Shown here piece after piece: positions 22,241 through 33,580 of a DNA stretch of 64,000 bases (within the stretch, counting starts at the first letter, position 1; each line of letters starts with the position of its first letter). A program made the translations under genes and the position numbers. Location of the stretch: positions 226,210 to 290,209 of the forward strand of contig NMRB01000685.1 of the NCBI GenBank assembly GCA_002633025.1, read 5' to 3'. This DNA comes from Notospermus geniculatus (taxonomy: Eukaryota > Nemertea > Pilidiophora > Heteronemertea > Lineidae). The notes under the pieces are model-generated. The model saw nothing but the letters and a program-made list of their open reading frames with translations. It made no database searches and was not told the origin of the DNA.

Positions 22241-23975
22241 GGCCTTGCAAACTAAATCTCAGGCAAATGAGGGACACTACTGGCAATAGGTGGCAGCACT
22301 GCGTAAGCGGTACACCAAATCCATGGTGGCCGAAAGTTCCCTATTCTTGGTTTCCGCGGCGCTTTCAGTATCACCATACCCACAGCCGTATGTAAGATCT
22401 GTGACGGCGATGGACAATCCCAGAAATCTGCCAATGCGGGTTATGTACAAGCCGTAAAAATTACACCGTTCTAATCCAACCGATGTACTCGTCCATTTGA
22501 ACCTCCAGCGTTTTCATTTATTCATATCGATACTCGGCCATGATGTACTCTTATGAATAGCCAGTTGAGATCCTGAAGCGTTTGTATTGGACGTCGTGGT
22601 TTAATCATGAAATCGCCAGACGTCATGGTGAGAAGGCACTGGGCAGAATAATTGGACTCTGCGTGTATTGCGTGAGATGGCACGTTATTCTGTGCACAAA
22701 GCAGGCCAAGGACATTCGTGTGCAGAGAAAGCATGTTCTCAATACACATGTACATCATGAACATGCACATAGTCTCTGTGTCAATATCTTGGGCGTGTTA
22801 AGTTACGTAATATGCCGTCCAAGTTCTTTTACAGAAGTCCATGTCTGTAGGCCTCGTTTGGCAGGCCTACACAAATTGCAGGATCCCCCAAAATAGGGAT
22901 CTTCACCGACCTTGCTGACAAATGGCCGCAGTAATGCCCTCTGGTAGGGCCGGAACCGGTCCAGCTTGTACCAGACCAGTTCAGAACACGACACCACAGC
23001 GGTCCGCACCTCAAAGTCGACATCGTAACTCGCAAGGATCACCCAGGTGATCGGGGTGAAAATTTATTCATTAAATTGGGCGTACCCTCACGTCCCAGAT
23101 CGGTTTGGGATAGCCACGGCCTCTTGATATCTAATTTGGGAGTTGGAAACGCCACGTTCGATCGCCAGAACCAACCAGGCGTGATTACAACAGCTCGGCG
23201 CAGACGATACTCAAGTAAGGCTGGTTGCTACACGTGTTCCTGACAGATACTTTTTGCTTGTCCCGCGCCGTATTAGGTTTTTACGCATCTTCAGCTCCGG
23301 GAGACTAACGTTTATTGTCCGGATTTTTTCCACCGTGATCTTTTCTGACAGGGAAAGCTGATAAGGGTCTCGGCACTGGAAACGATCCCCGATACCGTAG
23401 GCTGCACGCCATCAGTGCCAATGATGGGGGAAAGATGAAGGATGAGATACCAATACTATGGTGATGATCGGAGGGAAGAAAGGAGCCCCTAGAGGAATTA
23501 ACCCTCCCCCGATTGGCGGCAAGTTCGGCCTCCAAACTGCCGAACACGGCACCATGAAGTTACACATATCGCTGTTGTGACTACAGTTATCATTCCACAT
23601 CCAATTGGCGCGAGGTTTTCAGTCGATATATCCGCAACGGCTGCATCAAATTTGACATTCCATACATCAATTCACTTGTCTTTCTTGTCGGTATCTTTCT
23701 GCTATCTTCATTTTTTGCGTAAAGCCGACATAACGGATCCCTTTCTCAAAACCCATTTCATTTCGCCATGGTGTTCAGTGCAGTTTACACGTGCGCGATG
23801 CATTGCGTCATTTCAAAATGGCCGCCATTTCGACCGTAAACACGAACTGTGATTTGTGAAAGAACTTTTTCTGTCACGCTTATAGGGAAAATGACAGTGA
23901 TGATGGCTGTAGCGGTAAAAGAGACAAATCGATTGATGTATGGTATGTCAAATTTGACCCAACCGTTGCGGAGCT
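22241..23975. other. No gene seen
   Basis: Short frames on both strands. Around 23798-23830 the sequence GTGCGCGATGCATTGCGTCA, followed by AAAATGGCCGCCAT (YY1-like), looks promoter-like but has no supported exon. Confidence 0.5.
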
Positions 23976-24314
23976 ATCGTTCATAAACCTCGCGCCACTC
24001 AAAAATGGAATGGAGAGTAGGCCTACTCGATGGAAGGACTCGGTGGTGATTTAAAGTCATTCAAATGCTCCAGAATTCATTCCAGATCAAAGCAATTAAG
24101 GCGATCCACTTCCTAATACAAACTAGGCCTCTGTCTACATCGATATAAAATTTGAAATAAGAAACTGACTCGAACAAATAAACTATAGATGGCTTCATCG
24201 ATTGAACATTCCAATCCTTTGAACAATCTGCGTTCGTTCATTGTCCAGTCACGTACACTGACGTTTGGCCACAATGGTCAACCCTTGTTTAATTGGGCAC
24301 TAATGCCCGCTCGA

Positions 24315-24448
24315 CACGATCAAATTTTTCATCCATTTTTTTAGAAATTCAGAGTCTGGGCCTATTAATTGGTGCTTCAGTGTGTAAACCCGCACGTAGG
24401 CCTTTATTGAGCATATTCAGGAAAAAATGGATGAAAAAATTGAACGTG
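24315..24448. mobile_element. MITE inside the duplicated segment
   Basis: The left arm CACGATCAAATTTTTCATCC and the right arm GGATGAAAAAATTGAACGTG are inverted repeats around a loop of about 80 bp. The copy at 25842-25974 has cleaner ends (...GATCGTG). Confidence 0.75.
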
Positions 24449-24458
24449 TACAGCAGGC

Positions 24459-24715
24459 ATTAGCAATAATGGTGAACCCTTATTTGGCACTTAGCAATAA
24501 TGGTGAACCCTTATTTGGCACTTAGCAATAATGGTGAACCCTTTGTTACTTGAGCACTTAACAATAATGGTGAACCTTTGTTATTTGTGCAGTTAGCAAT
24601 TAAATGGTGAACCGCTGTATATATATGGGCACTTATATTGTATAATAGTGAACCCTTGTATATTTGGGCACTTAGTGATAATGGTGAAGCAGTGTTTATT
24701 TGGGCCCTTGGTGAA
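24459..24715 (+). repeat. About 33-bp minisatellite, left copy
   Basis: The unit contains TTAGCAATAATGGTGAACCC, then TTATTTGGGCAC. About seven to eight increasingly degenerate repeats. It is shorter than the matching array at 25985-26343. Confidence 0.9.
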
Positions 24716-25841
24716 GAATTTTACTGGCCAATGAAATTGTGAGGATAGGTAAATGAAAATTAACGGAACTGGAGACCACCGGTCTTGTTAAGAACAAGCG
24801 AAGTTAATATCTCCACCATTACAACGATTCTTCCCCGTCCTTGTGGCGATACCACTATAAGTCTTCTCAACATCTGAACTGCTTCAAAACAACGCTAATT
24901 ACATCAAATACGCTTAAAGCAATCCTATTACAGAGATTTCTTTACGCCATTTGCTTCAGATCTCCGCTTTTAATGGCTTCTTCGCATTCATGTTAAAACA
25001 ATTATCGCTTATGGTAAGAACAATTACCGCTTATGGTAAAAACAATTGCGCTGATCATGCATTACCTGGAGGCGATGGATTTTGTTGAAGACTTTGATGG
25101 CACGATAAAGCTATCTTCTGTCTGATTTATTTATTTATAAGGTGGGGTAAAACAATCAAGGGTGACTTGATCGGATGACGAACGGCCTTAGGGCTGTTTC
25201 TGATCTTTGGATAACGTGCTTCATTTGTGGCTAATCTTGGGGCTTCTTCTGGTTTAACATCAATTGACAACGTGATCAGGATGCAATGAACACCAATCTA
25301 GATTTCATTAACTTGTGCACAAGTTTATTGTGCTGTTGAGTGGTTGTGTTTTTGTTAAGAAAGCGAAAAGGCAGATTTTAGCTAAAAATGTTCGTCGTGT
25401 TCGTGTTTCTTAGGAAAAGTAGTCCTGTGTTCAGAAAAAAAGCCATAATTGGAATCCCAAACTCTGAATGTGCCTTGTTCTTGATGAAGTTAGCCCTGTG
25501 CNATCGTTCATAAACCTCGCGCCACTCAAAAATGGAATGGAGAGTAGGCCTACTCGATGGAAGGACTCGGTGGTGATTTAAAGTCATTCAAATGCTCCAG
25601 AATTCATTCCAGATCAAAGCAATTAAGGCGATCCAGTTCCTAATACAAACTAGGCCTCTGTCTACATTGATATAAAATTTGAAATAAGAAACTGACTCGT
25701 ACAAATAAACTATAGATGGCTTCATCGATTGAACATTCCAATCCTTTGAACAATCCCCGTCCGTTCATTGTCCAGTCACGTACACTGACGTTTCGCCACA
25801 ATGGTCAACCCTTGTTTAATTGGGCACTAATGCCCACTCGA

Positions 25842-25974
25842 CACGATCAAATTTTTCATCCATTTTTTTAGAAATTCAGAGTCTGGGCCTTTTAATTGGG
25901 GCTTCAGTGTGTAAACCCGCACGTAGGCCATTATTGAGCATATTCAGAAAAAATGGATGAAAAAATTGATCGTG
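25842..25974. mobile_element. MITE inside the duplicated segment, right copy
   Basis: The arms CACGATCAAATTTTTCATCC and GGATGAAAAAATTGATCGTG are perfect at the ends, with one fewer A on one side. Confidence 0.78.
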
Positions 25975-25984
25975 TACAGCATGC

Positions 25985-26343
25985 ATTAGCAATAATGGTG
26001 AACCCTTATTTAGCAATAATGGTGAACCCTTATTTGGCACTTAGCAATAATGGTGAACCCTTTGTTACTTGAGCACTTAACAATAATGGTAAACCTTTGT
26101 TATTTGTGCAGTTAACAGCAACAATGGTTGTGAACCCTTGTTTCGCTGGGCAATAATGGTGAACCCTTTTTAATTTGGGCACTTAGCAACAACGGTGAAC
26201 ATTTTATATTTGTGCAGTTAGCAATTAAATGGTGAACCGCTGTATATATGGGCACTTATATTGTATAATAGTGAACCCTTGTACATTTGGGCACTTATGT
26301 ATTTAGTGATAATGGTGAAGCAGTGTTTATTTGGGCCCTTGGT
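25985..26343 (+). repeat. About 33-bp minisatellite, right copy
   Basis: Same unit as 24459-24715 but with about three more repeats, including GTTAACAGCAACAATGG and GCAACAACGGTGAAC variants absent from the left copy. Confidence 0.9.
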
Positions 26344-27169
26344 GAAGAATTTTACTGGCCAATGAAATTGTGAGGATAGGTAAATGAAAATTAACGGAAC
26401 TGGAGACCACCGGTCTTGTTAAGAACAACCGAAGTTAATATCTCCACCATTACAACGATTCTTCCGTCCTTGTGGCGATACCACTATAAGTCTTCTCAAC
26501 ATCTGAACTGCTTCAAAACAACGCTAATTACATCAAATACGCTTAAAGCAATCCTATTACAGAGATTTCTTTACGCCATTTGCTTCAGATCTCCGCTTTT
26601 AATGGCTTCTTCGCATTCATGTTAAAACAATTATCGCTTATGGTAAGAACAATTACCGCTTATGGTAAAAACAATTGCGCTGATCATGCATTACCTGGAG
26701 GCGATGGATTTTGTTGAAGACTTTGATGGCACGATAAAGCTATCTTCTGTCTGATTTATTTATTTATAAGGTGGGGTAAAACAATCAAGGGTGACTCGAT
26801 CGGATGACGAACGGCCTTAGGGTTGTTTCTGATCTTTGGATAACGTGCTTCATTTGTGGCTAATCTTGGGGCTTCTTCTGGTTTAACATCAATTGACAAA
26901 GTTATCAGGATGCAATGAACACCAATCTAGATTTCATTAACTTGTGCACCAGTTTATTGTGATGTTGAGAGGTTGTGTTTTTGTTAAGAAAGCGAAAAGG
27001 CAGATTTTAGCTAAAAATGTTCGTCGTGTTCGTGTTTCTTAGAAAGATTAGTCCTGTGTTCATAAAAAGCCATAATTGGACTCCCAAACTCTGAATATGC
27101 CGTGTTCTTGATGAAGTTAGCCCTGTGCTAAAAAAATAGCAAAAATGATAATTTTTAACTGGAAGTTTC

Positions 27170-27325
27170 TTACAGTTTCGCAAATTTTCGACCCCAACCC
27201 GGTCGGGGTCCAATTTGAGAAATTCGGAGACGACTTTACTTTTACTATCATTTTGTGTATCGTTTTTTGTGTATCGTTTTTTGTATATCGTTTTTTGATT
27301 ATCGTTTTTTGTGCTCTATGTTGGA
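27170..27325 (+). mobile_element. GACCCC-palindrome repeat family, copy 3
   Basis: The sequence CGCAAATTTTCGACCCCAAC, then CCGGTCGGGGTC, leads to AATTCGGAGACGACTTTACT and the conserved tail ACTATCATTTTGTGTATCG ... GTGCTCTATGTTGGATAT. Within the tail a GTATCGTTTTTT word has expanded into four imperfect repeats, unlike the other copies. Confidence 0.72.
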
Positions 27326-28313
27326 TATCGGAATTTTCTTACAGATACATGTATCAAAGTTGAAGTTTGACGTTGGACCCTCTGAGTCAGGTAGGGAGAC
27401 GGATTTTGGTTCAATATGCTTTGTTCTTAGCAAGGTTACCTCAGTGCTAAAAAAAAACATATTCAGAAATGGTAATTTGGAATGTCTGTCACAGAAGCAA
27501 AGATTGTACTTTGACTTTCGAGTCGCTGAGTCAGGTGGGGACAGAATTCCCGTAAACTTATCCTGGTATATCAGAGCAGATCGCGGAACAGGAGAACTCC
27601 GCCGCTGGCAATGTGTCACCCAAAAGCTGAACCAAGCAACGAGATCGAGGGAGATTCCATCGGCTGGAAAGGTGACGGGCAAAAATCAGGCATTGTTCGA
27701 GGGGGAATCTGATTATATCAGAATCAGGAACGGAGGTGATTCTCAGCGTTGCTATTCTCGATGCATCGGAGTTTGTAGCCGGGGCATTGTTCTCATTCCC
27801 TCTGGGCTCAATGATACACGGTTCCATTAGCCAGCCAGCCCTCCCCAGCATCCAACGGCATTCAATCCCCACCAAAAACATTTCAGGTGATGAATTCTAA
27901 TCATCTCTGTTGAGTTATTTCCCCGCTTCGTTTGCTGACCTGTGACCCAACGCTGGATTATTCCTATAAACCTTTTCAAAGTGCCATTTACGTTTTGGGG
28001 CGAATTGTTGAAAATTTGACAACTGCATATTGAGATCTGGGCTGGTTATTGTGTGAAGTAATTTATTTTACTTGCTTTTGTTGGTGTCCCGTTGCCAAGC
28101 TAACGGTGTTGGACAGCAGGCCATTTCTCCCGACGAAAATTTCTTGGTGTCTCGTGGTGAGGCCACGCATATGGCAAATTACAAATTTTGCGTGGAAAGA
28201 ATTTTTGATTAAGTTCGAGGTTATTAAAATTCGTAAAAAATCATGGCCGGAAACGAATCCACTGAAGGAAGTAGGCCTAGCATCTGTCATGTCAAAGAAG
28301 GAAAGCATTTTGA
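27326..28313. other. No gene accepted
   Basis: A 191-codon plus-strand frame (27255-27830) starts inside the repeat tail at 27255. A 127-codon minus-strand frame overlaps it. Neither shows a recognisable domain. Confidence 0.5.
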
Positions 28314-29068
28314 CAATTCTGACCCCAGTAAATCCAGTTGTAAATATTTTCCCTTCGGTTGTTGACCTCATTCACCGGTTACTGTTCCTTTTCAAGATTT
28401 GAGCCCTTCTTTGAGCGGCGGTTTTGTAAAAGAGGGTTTAAACTGTAGCGGAGGACTTCAAAAATTTTTTCGGGTCAGTGTCGCAGGTGCGGGTGACTGT
28501 CCAACGCCTCCTAAAACATCGCACTGGGGTTACGCCCAGGGGACAATGACCGACAAATACTAGGCTAATAAATTACACCGATTTAGATAAGAGGACCAAA
28601 GGATTATAAAAGGGTCAGTGACCCCAAAGAGAGCTGGTCACCCTGTTTTCCAGTTATATGCATGTTCATCACTTTTTGCTTCCTCCCCCTCATATTTGAA
28701 TTAAGATGATGGAACTGGGTGTAGGCCTAAGTAAAATGACATTTATATGTCAAGCTCAAAGAACTTGAGGGAGGCCTACCTCATCTTCGGAACTGGTAAA
28801 CACCTTTATGACGACAAACTGGCCGACTTCAAGGACTTTTTTCCGACGTTCACAAGTACATCGCTTGAAGGCTCGTTCCGTCGCATCGTCCGCAATCCCA
28901 CGTCTTTCGCTGGCGTTAAAGTAGCATTTGAGGGGGCATTTTATCAACGAAACATTATTCTCAACTCAGTCATATCGTCGCCAATACCGTCTTCCTGTGC
29001 TGGCTGTATAAGAGTTCCACACATTTCGTGGCCCCGCAACAGGGTTACGGTGGTCCTGGGCATCAACA
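28314..29068 (+). repeat. 755-bp duplicated segment, left copy (probable unmerged contig end)
   Basis: Begins CAATTCTGACCCCAGTAAAT and ends CCTGGGCATCAACA, immediately before an N at 29069. Repeated at 29070-29830 with a 7-bp indel and few substitutions. Confidence 0.93.
28747..29068 (+). CDS. Unidentified open frame, left copy (hypothetical)
   Basis: From an ATG at 28747 the frame is open for 107 codons to the N. Codon choice looks protein-like, with many C- or T-ending codons such as TTC, GAC and ATC. The product has hydrophobic and charged residues in a plausible mix (LREAYLIFGTGKH, then FKDFFPTFTS). I do not recognise the family and see no convincing acceptor upstream or donor downstream. 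It could be an exon, a fragment of a transposable-element ORF or chance. The same frame is repeated at 29509, but the two are probably one locus. Confidence 0.2.
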
Positions 29069-29069
29069 N

Positions 29070-29830
29070 CAATTCTGACCCCAGTAAATCCAGTTGTAAA
29101 TATTTTCCCTTCGGTTGTTGAACTCGTTCACCGGTTACTGTTCCTTTTCAAGATTAGAGCCCTTCTTTGAGCGGCGGTTTTGTAAAGAAGGTTTAAACTG
29201 TGGCGGTGGACTTCAAAAAGTTTTTCGGGTCAGTGTCGCAGGTGCGGGTGACTGTCCAACGCCTCCTAAAACATCGCACTGGGGTTACGCCCAGGGGACA
29301 ATGACCGACAAATACTAGGCTAATAAATTACACCGATTTAGATAAGAGGTAATTCTACCAAAGGATTATAAAAGGGTCAGTGACCCCAAAGAGAGCTGGT
29401 CACCCTGTTTTCCAGTTATATGCATGTTCATCACTTTTTGCTTCCTCCCCCTCATATTTGAATTAAGATGATGGAACTGGGTGTAGGCCTAAGTAAAATG
29501 ACATTTATATGTCAAGCTCAAAGAACTTGAGGGAGGCCTACCTCATCTTCGGAACTGGTAAACACCTTTATGACGACAAACTGGCCGACTTCAAGGACTT
29601 TTTTCCGACGTTCACAAGTACATCGCTTGAAGGCTCGTTCCGTCGCATCGTCCGCAATCCCACGTCTTTCGCTGGCGTTAAAGTAGCATTTGAGGGGGCA
29701 TTTTATCAACGAAACATTATTCTCAACTCAGTCATATCGTCGCCAATACCGTCTTCCTGTGCTGGCTGTATAAGAGTTCCACACATTTCGTGGCCCCGCA
29801 ACAGGGTTACGGTGGTCCTGGGCATCAACA
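29070..29830 (+). repeat. 761-bp duplicated segment, right copy
   Basis: Starts directly after the N with CAATTCTGACCCC and continues beyond the point where the left copy ends (into ATAGCCGATGTACACG). It carries a TAATTCT insertion near 29350 relative to the left copy. Confidence 0.93.
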
Positions 29831-29856
29831 ATAGCCGATGTACACGTAATACATGA
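29509..29856 (+). CDS. Unidentified open frame, right copy (hypothetical)
   Basis: The 115-codon version of the frame at 28747. The shared first 107 residues are identical in the two copies, and it then ends NSRCTRNT before a stop. Identity between two near-identical contig ends says nothing about selection. Function unknown. Confidence 0.2.
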   Translation: MSSSKNLREAYLIFGTGKHLYDDKLADFKDFFPTFTSTSLEGSFRRIVRNPTSFAGVKVAFEGAFYQRNIILNSVISSPIPSSCAGCIRVPHISWPRNRVTVVLGINNSRCTRNT

Positions 29857-29915
29857 GTGTCTCAAAATTAGGGGCTGAAGACAGTACAGGCGAGGACCTC
29901 CCCCCCCCCCCCTGT

Positions 29916-29944
29916 NNNNNNNNNNNNNNNNNNNNNNNNNNNNN
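29916..29944. other. Assembly gap (29 N)
   Basis: A run of 29 N directly follows a run of C residues at 29900-29912. Frames drawn across it are not meaningful. Confidence 0.99.
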
Positions 29945-30565
29945 TCACTCAGGTTGCTATCCTGCCGTACCAATGCATTCTACATCTCTGAGTACTAATA
30001 TTTCATTTGTTGCTTGCTATGAAAAACACACAAATACCTTCAAACACCACTTTCTATCCCTACACCAAACAAAAAGGATGCACTGCTCCTCGCAAGGTAC
30101 ACCGTACTTTGTTATTGTTTCGCGTCCCCGTTGCCATGGAGCCGATGACTTCCGGTGTATACCCAGGGTTCATTAGCCCGGAGGCGATTGGCTGCCATTG
30201 TCTGATGTAATTGTGATAGATGCCCTGAGGCCATTTTAACATTTACCCTCGCATTATTACATTTACTATTGATATAAATGAGTCCGTGAGTTAGTGTTTG
30301 ATGGATTGAACGCACGATTTGAGTTCTGAACTTGGTGGTTTTTAATAGTTTCTGATGGCAAGCTGTAGCTGCAGAACAGAGCTGATTTTTTCGCAGTTGA
30401 GCACAATTAGCTAACTTTAAACAATTGTTTTTGTGTCAGTGAAACATGCTGATTGCCAGCATGCCTGGTATCTGTATTCAATAGGCCTCCATATACTGCA
30501 CAAGGCCTAGGTAGCTGGCGAAATCACAGTTTGGAGAGAATTCAATTCTGCCACCGAGATTCACT
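29945..30565. other. No gene seen
   Basis: Only short frames, with no repeat recognised before the minisatellite. Confidence 0.55.
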
Positions 30566-30855
30566 GACTTGCAAAGGTCATTCTTGACTGCAGAGCTTGC
30601 AAAGGTCACTTCTTGACTGCAAACCTGCAAAGGTCACTTCTTGACTGCAAACCTGCAAAGGTCACTTCTTGACTGCAAACCTGCAAAGGTCACTTCTTGA
30701 CTGCAAACCTGCAAAGGTCATTTCTTGACTGCAAACCTGCAAAGGTCATTTCTTGACTGCAGAGCTTGCATAGGTCATTCCTGACTGCAGAGCTTGCATA
30801 GGTCATTCCTGACTGCAGAGCTTGCATAGGTCATTCCTGACTGCAGAGCTAGCTA
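30566..30855 (+). repeat. 28-29-bp minisatellite carrying AGGTCA in each unit, about 10 copies
   Basis: The unit is CTTGACTGCAAACCTGCAAA followed by GGTCACTT. Ten AGGTCA hexamers are spaced 28-29 bp apart. The first six or seven units read GCAAAGGTCA and the last three GCATAGGTCA, so the array is made of two homogenised blocks. AGGTCA is the nuclear-receptor half-site, but in a minisatellite this may be coincidence. Confidence 0.95.
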
Positions 30856-31257
30856 GGTCTGAGTCTCGACCCACCGGAAGGCCAATCATGGCAGACGACG
30901 GCGACGGTTGATGAGACTGGATCACCGAATCAAAGGAATCATTAAACGTCACCATGGTTATCAGAAACTGGCCAACAGTGTCAACCTGATATTTCTTCGA
31001 TCGCCTTGCCGCAAATTACCACTTTTCGTCCGGATTATCAAAGAATGGTGAGAAAAATGAGTATGGTGTAATTGGCAAGGTTCGGGTTACGCACTCGAGT
31101 GTGGATTGTAAGGTTTGTTGGAATGACAATGAGTAGTTGTGATAGTTGTTTCTGATCAGGGTACTGCGATTACCAGCAAGTGTGACACGAGGCAAGAACA
31201 AAGTGTTTCGCTGAGAAACTGCCTGCAGAAATGTGACCATTCGTATTGAATGAATGG
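30856..31257. other. No gene seen
   Basis: Spacer between two tandem arrays. Confidence 0.55.
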
Positions 31258-31690
31258 GGAAACTGGCCACAGGCCTAACTGTGTATCACCAAATCGTTTT
31301 TGACGAGGGCGTAGTACGTCCTACAAGGTACAGACTTTCTACGATCAGAAGGTGTGTGTATTTGAACGAACAAGTGGCCATGGGCCTACTTTATCGCCAA
31401 AGCCTTTAAGACAAGGACAAACAGCATCCTACGAAGTACAGGACCTATAAAGTAATGTCAGTTTATAAGAACACTGGCAATAGGCCGTCTGTATCACCAA
31501 ATCGTTCTAGACGTGGACACAGCGTCCTAGAAAATGCAGACCTTTTGCCTTAAAAAGGTACATGTAATTCAGTTCAAATGAAAAACTGGCCATAGATATA
31601 ATAGACAGGCCTACTTTATTGCCGAATCATTTTAGACGAGGACATACAGTGTCCTACAAGGTGCAGACCTTTCACCATGAAAAAGGTAAT
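31258..31690 (+). repeat. Diverged tandem repeat, unit about 105-120 bp, four copies
   Basis: Four successive blocks share the order AACTGGCCAT-AGGCCTA, TATC(G)CCAAATCGTTTTAGAC, GAGGACA-CAGCGTCCTAC and AAGGTACAGACCTTT. They begin near 31258, 31370, 31470 and 31580. Substitutions are many and evenly spread, so the array is old. Confidence 0.85.
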
Positions 31691-31809
31691 GGGCCGTATT
31701 TTAGAACGTTCCTTAACATTAAGGTCCACCTTAAATCTATTGTTCTCGATGGTTTTACAATAGATTTAAGGTCGACCTTAACGTTAAGGAACGTTCTAAA
31801 ATACGACCC
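31691..31809. mobile_element. MITE, near-perfect long palindrome, AAT flanks
   Basis: Arms of about 53 bp: GGGCCGTATTTTAGAACGTT, CCTTAACATTAAGGTCCACC, TTAAATCTATTGT, with an almost exact inverted partner ending AACGTTCTAAAATACGACCC. AAT at 31688-31690 and 31810-31812 may be a 3-bp target duplication. The loop is under 15 bp. Confidence 0.9.
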
Positions 31810-31812
31810 AAT

Positions 31813-33395
31813 GTCAATTTTGAAAGTACACAAATGTACCATTCAAAGATGTTGTTGACAAAAGGTGCGTTAAGCAGGTGGTGAGCTCATTGGCGACCAC
31901 CCTCAGAATTTCCACAACCAAGGAAGGTTTCGTAAGTGGATTAAACCAGTGAATTGTGGCCCTTACCATGCATGAAAAAGGGTAGTCTACGATTCGCATA
32001 CCCATAAAATATAACGAATGCAAAATTTCCGAGAAGCATTCCCTTTAACGTGAAACAGTGGGCACCAGGCTGGCGATGCATGGCCAGCCTTGAAATTGGA
32101 TCCCAAGATCAGCATTACAAAGTCACCAACCAATCTCAGAAATCTTCATCTCGTCGAGGGCGCAACCCCTGTCGATTTCTTGGAGAGTATCAACATTACA
32201 AAAGCGAGTTCCATGTCGCTTTGATCTCACACAGGAATTCTGAATGTTGGCACGGAAGCTCAACCATGGCTCACTCGACATGTTTTAGTAATCGAGAGCA
32301 GGATCAACGGTGTTTGAATTGTTGTGGTATTTTGTCATTAGGACAGAAATTTTAATCCCTGATTAAGGGTTCTTTAATCCTTAAAGGGATGACAGTGATG
32401 CAGTCGGTCTCTAAAACATTCACTGCTCTTGTTCCCCAAAACTGGGGATCATAACTTACTGGTAACTCCATCAACGATTTTTTTCTGGCTTTTTCCGTTT
32501 ACCTCAGTAACTGTGGCATTCAGGTCTTATTTGGTTTAAATTTTAACTACGAATTGCTTTTTGTCGATTCTGCACTTCAGTTAGCTTTGTGGTTCCCACG
32601 AGGCACCACAAAATCCTGTCGATGGCAAGTAAATGCCAAAAAAATCTCCACAAAATAGCAAAGATTATCATTCCACATGTCCCTCGCTGGAGGATTTTAT
32701 AATTGAAAATAAAGTTTTGAATACTGCTTTTAATTCTTTTTAATTTGTACACCCATTACTCTTGTAGATGATGCCTACTTTTAGAAAAAAGATTGAGAGC
32801 TAATGGATAACGACCACCGACTGATCAGCATGAACCTTGATCACTCGGGTTTTAAAGTTACACAAGCGAATTAAGCAACAGAATTTTGGTTTCAAAGTTG
32901 TTTAATGCAGCTTCATCTGAGTGCTCTCTCTTTCAAAATCACCGCTTATCAAAGAAGCTCTGCATGTAAAAAACTAGTCGTTACAGATTGCTGAATGTTG
33001 AAATTGGAACTACATTCGCAGCGTAGGTTTTTCTCAACCCCCATCACTCCCGCAATAAGATATCCATCCGTCTTAGGAGCTGGATTATAAACGCAACCGT
33101 CGATGTTAGCAATGCATTAGTAAGTGTTTGTGCAGGGGAAACCGGGTGTTTGCCTGCTTCTCGGCAAGAACCAACATTGTCAAATCGTGTTGACAATAGC
33201 TGGTGTAAATTTGACAGCCCGGGTGCAGCGCCTGGGGATGTTTTGGTATGCCTAACGCCGGGCGATGGCCAAACACTGACCAGATGGGTCTACATTATTT
33301 TGATTCAGCAAAATTGGGTAATACCGGGCATTCCTGAAATCAGCTGCTTGAGAAATATTAAGAAAATGTTCGAAAAAAACACCTGCAGATACGCT
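31813..33395. other. No gene seen
   Basis: Short frames only. The small inverted pair TTAATCCCTGATTAAGGG near 32353-32370 is too short to call. Confidence 0.55.
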
Positions 33396-33580
33396 CAGGC
33401 GCGGAACCAAGGGGGGTGCACCCGGCGCACGCCCCCCCCCCCCTTTATCGGCCAACAAATCTGTAAAATCGACCGTGGAATTTTGAAATTTGGAGAAAAT
33501 CATTGAAATTCACTGCAGATTTCAATGTTTTCTATAGTGCGCCCTCTCTTTCCCGAAATCGTGGATCTGCCCCTGCCGCT
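33396..33580. mobile_element. Candidate MITE with degenerate GGCGCGGA/GGATCTGCCCC ends
   Basis: The left end CAGGCGCGGAACCAAGGGGG and the right end GTGGATCTGCCCCTGCCG are imperfect inverted matches. A poly-C run at about 33431-33443 sits inside. The pairing has several mismatches, so the boundary call is weak. Confidence 0.35.

Larger units (their letters stand above)
23976..25501 (+). repeat. 1.5-kb duplicated segment, left copy (probable unmerged contig end)
   Basis: Begins ATCGTTCATAAACCTCGCGC and ends GAAGTTAGCCCTGTGC, directly before an N at 25502. Nearly identical to 25503-27128 apart from substitutions and minisatellite length. Contains one MITE and one minisatellite. Confidence 0.92.
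25503..27128 (+). repeat. 1.6-kb duplicated segment, right copy
   Basis: Starts one base after the N with ATCGTTCATAAACC and continues past the point where the left copy stops. The extra length of about 100 bp is mostly additional minisatellite units. Confidence 0.92.

Noticed and set aside
27255-27830. 191-codon plus-strand frame
   Set aside because: It starts inside a repeat tail with an expanded GTATCGTTTTTT word, which supplies its first part. The rest has no recognisable domain and overlaps an equally long minus-strand frame.
33396-33506. Coding frame reading through the poly-C run
   Set aside because: Homopolymer-driven frame within a candidate repeat. The polyproline stretch reflects the C run.
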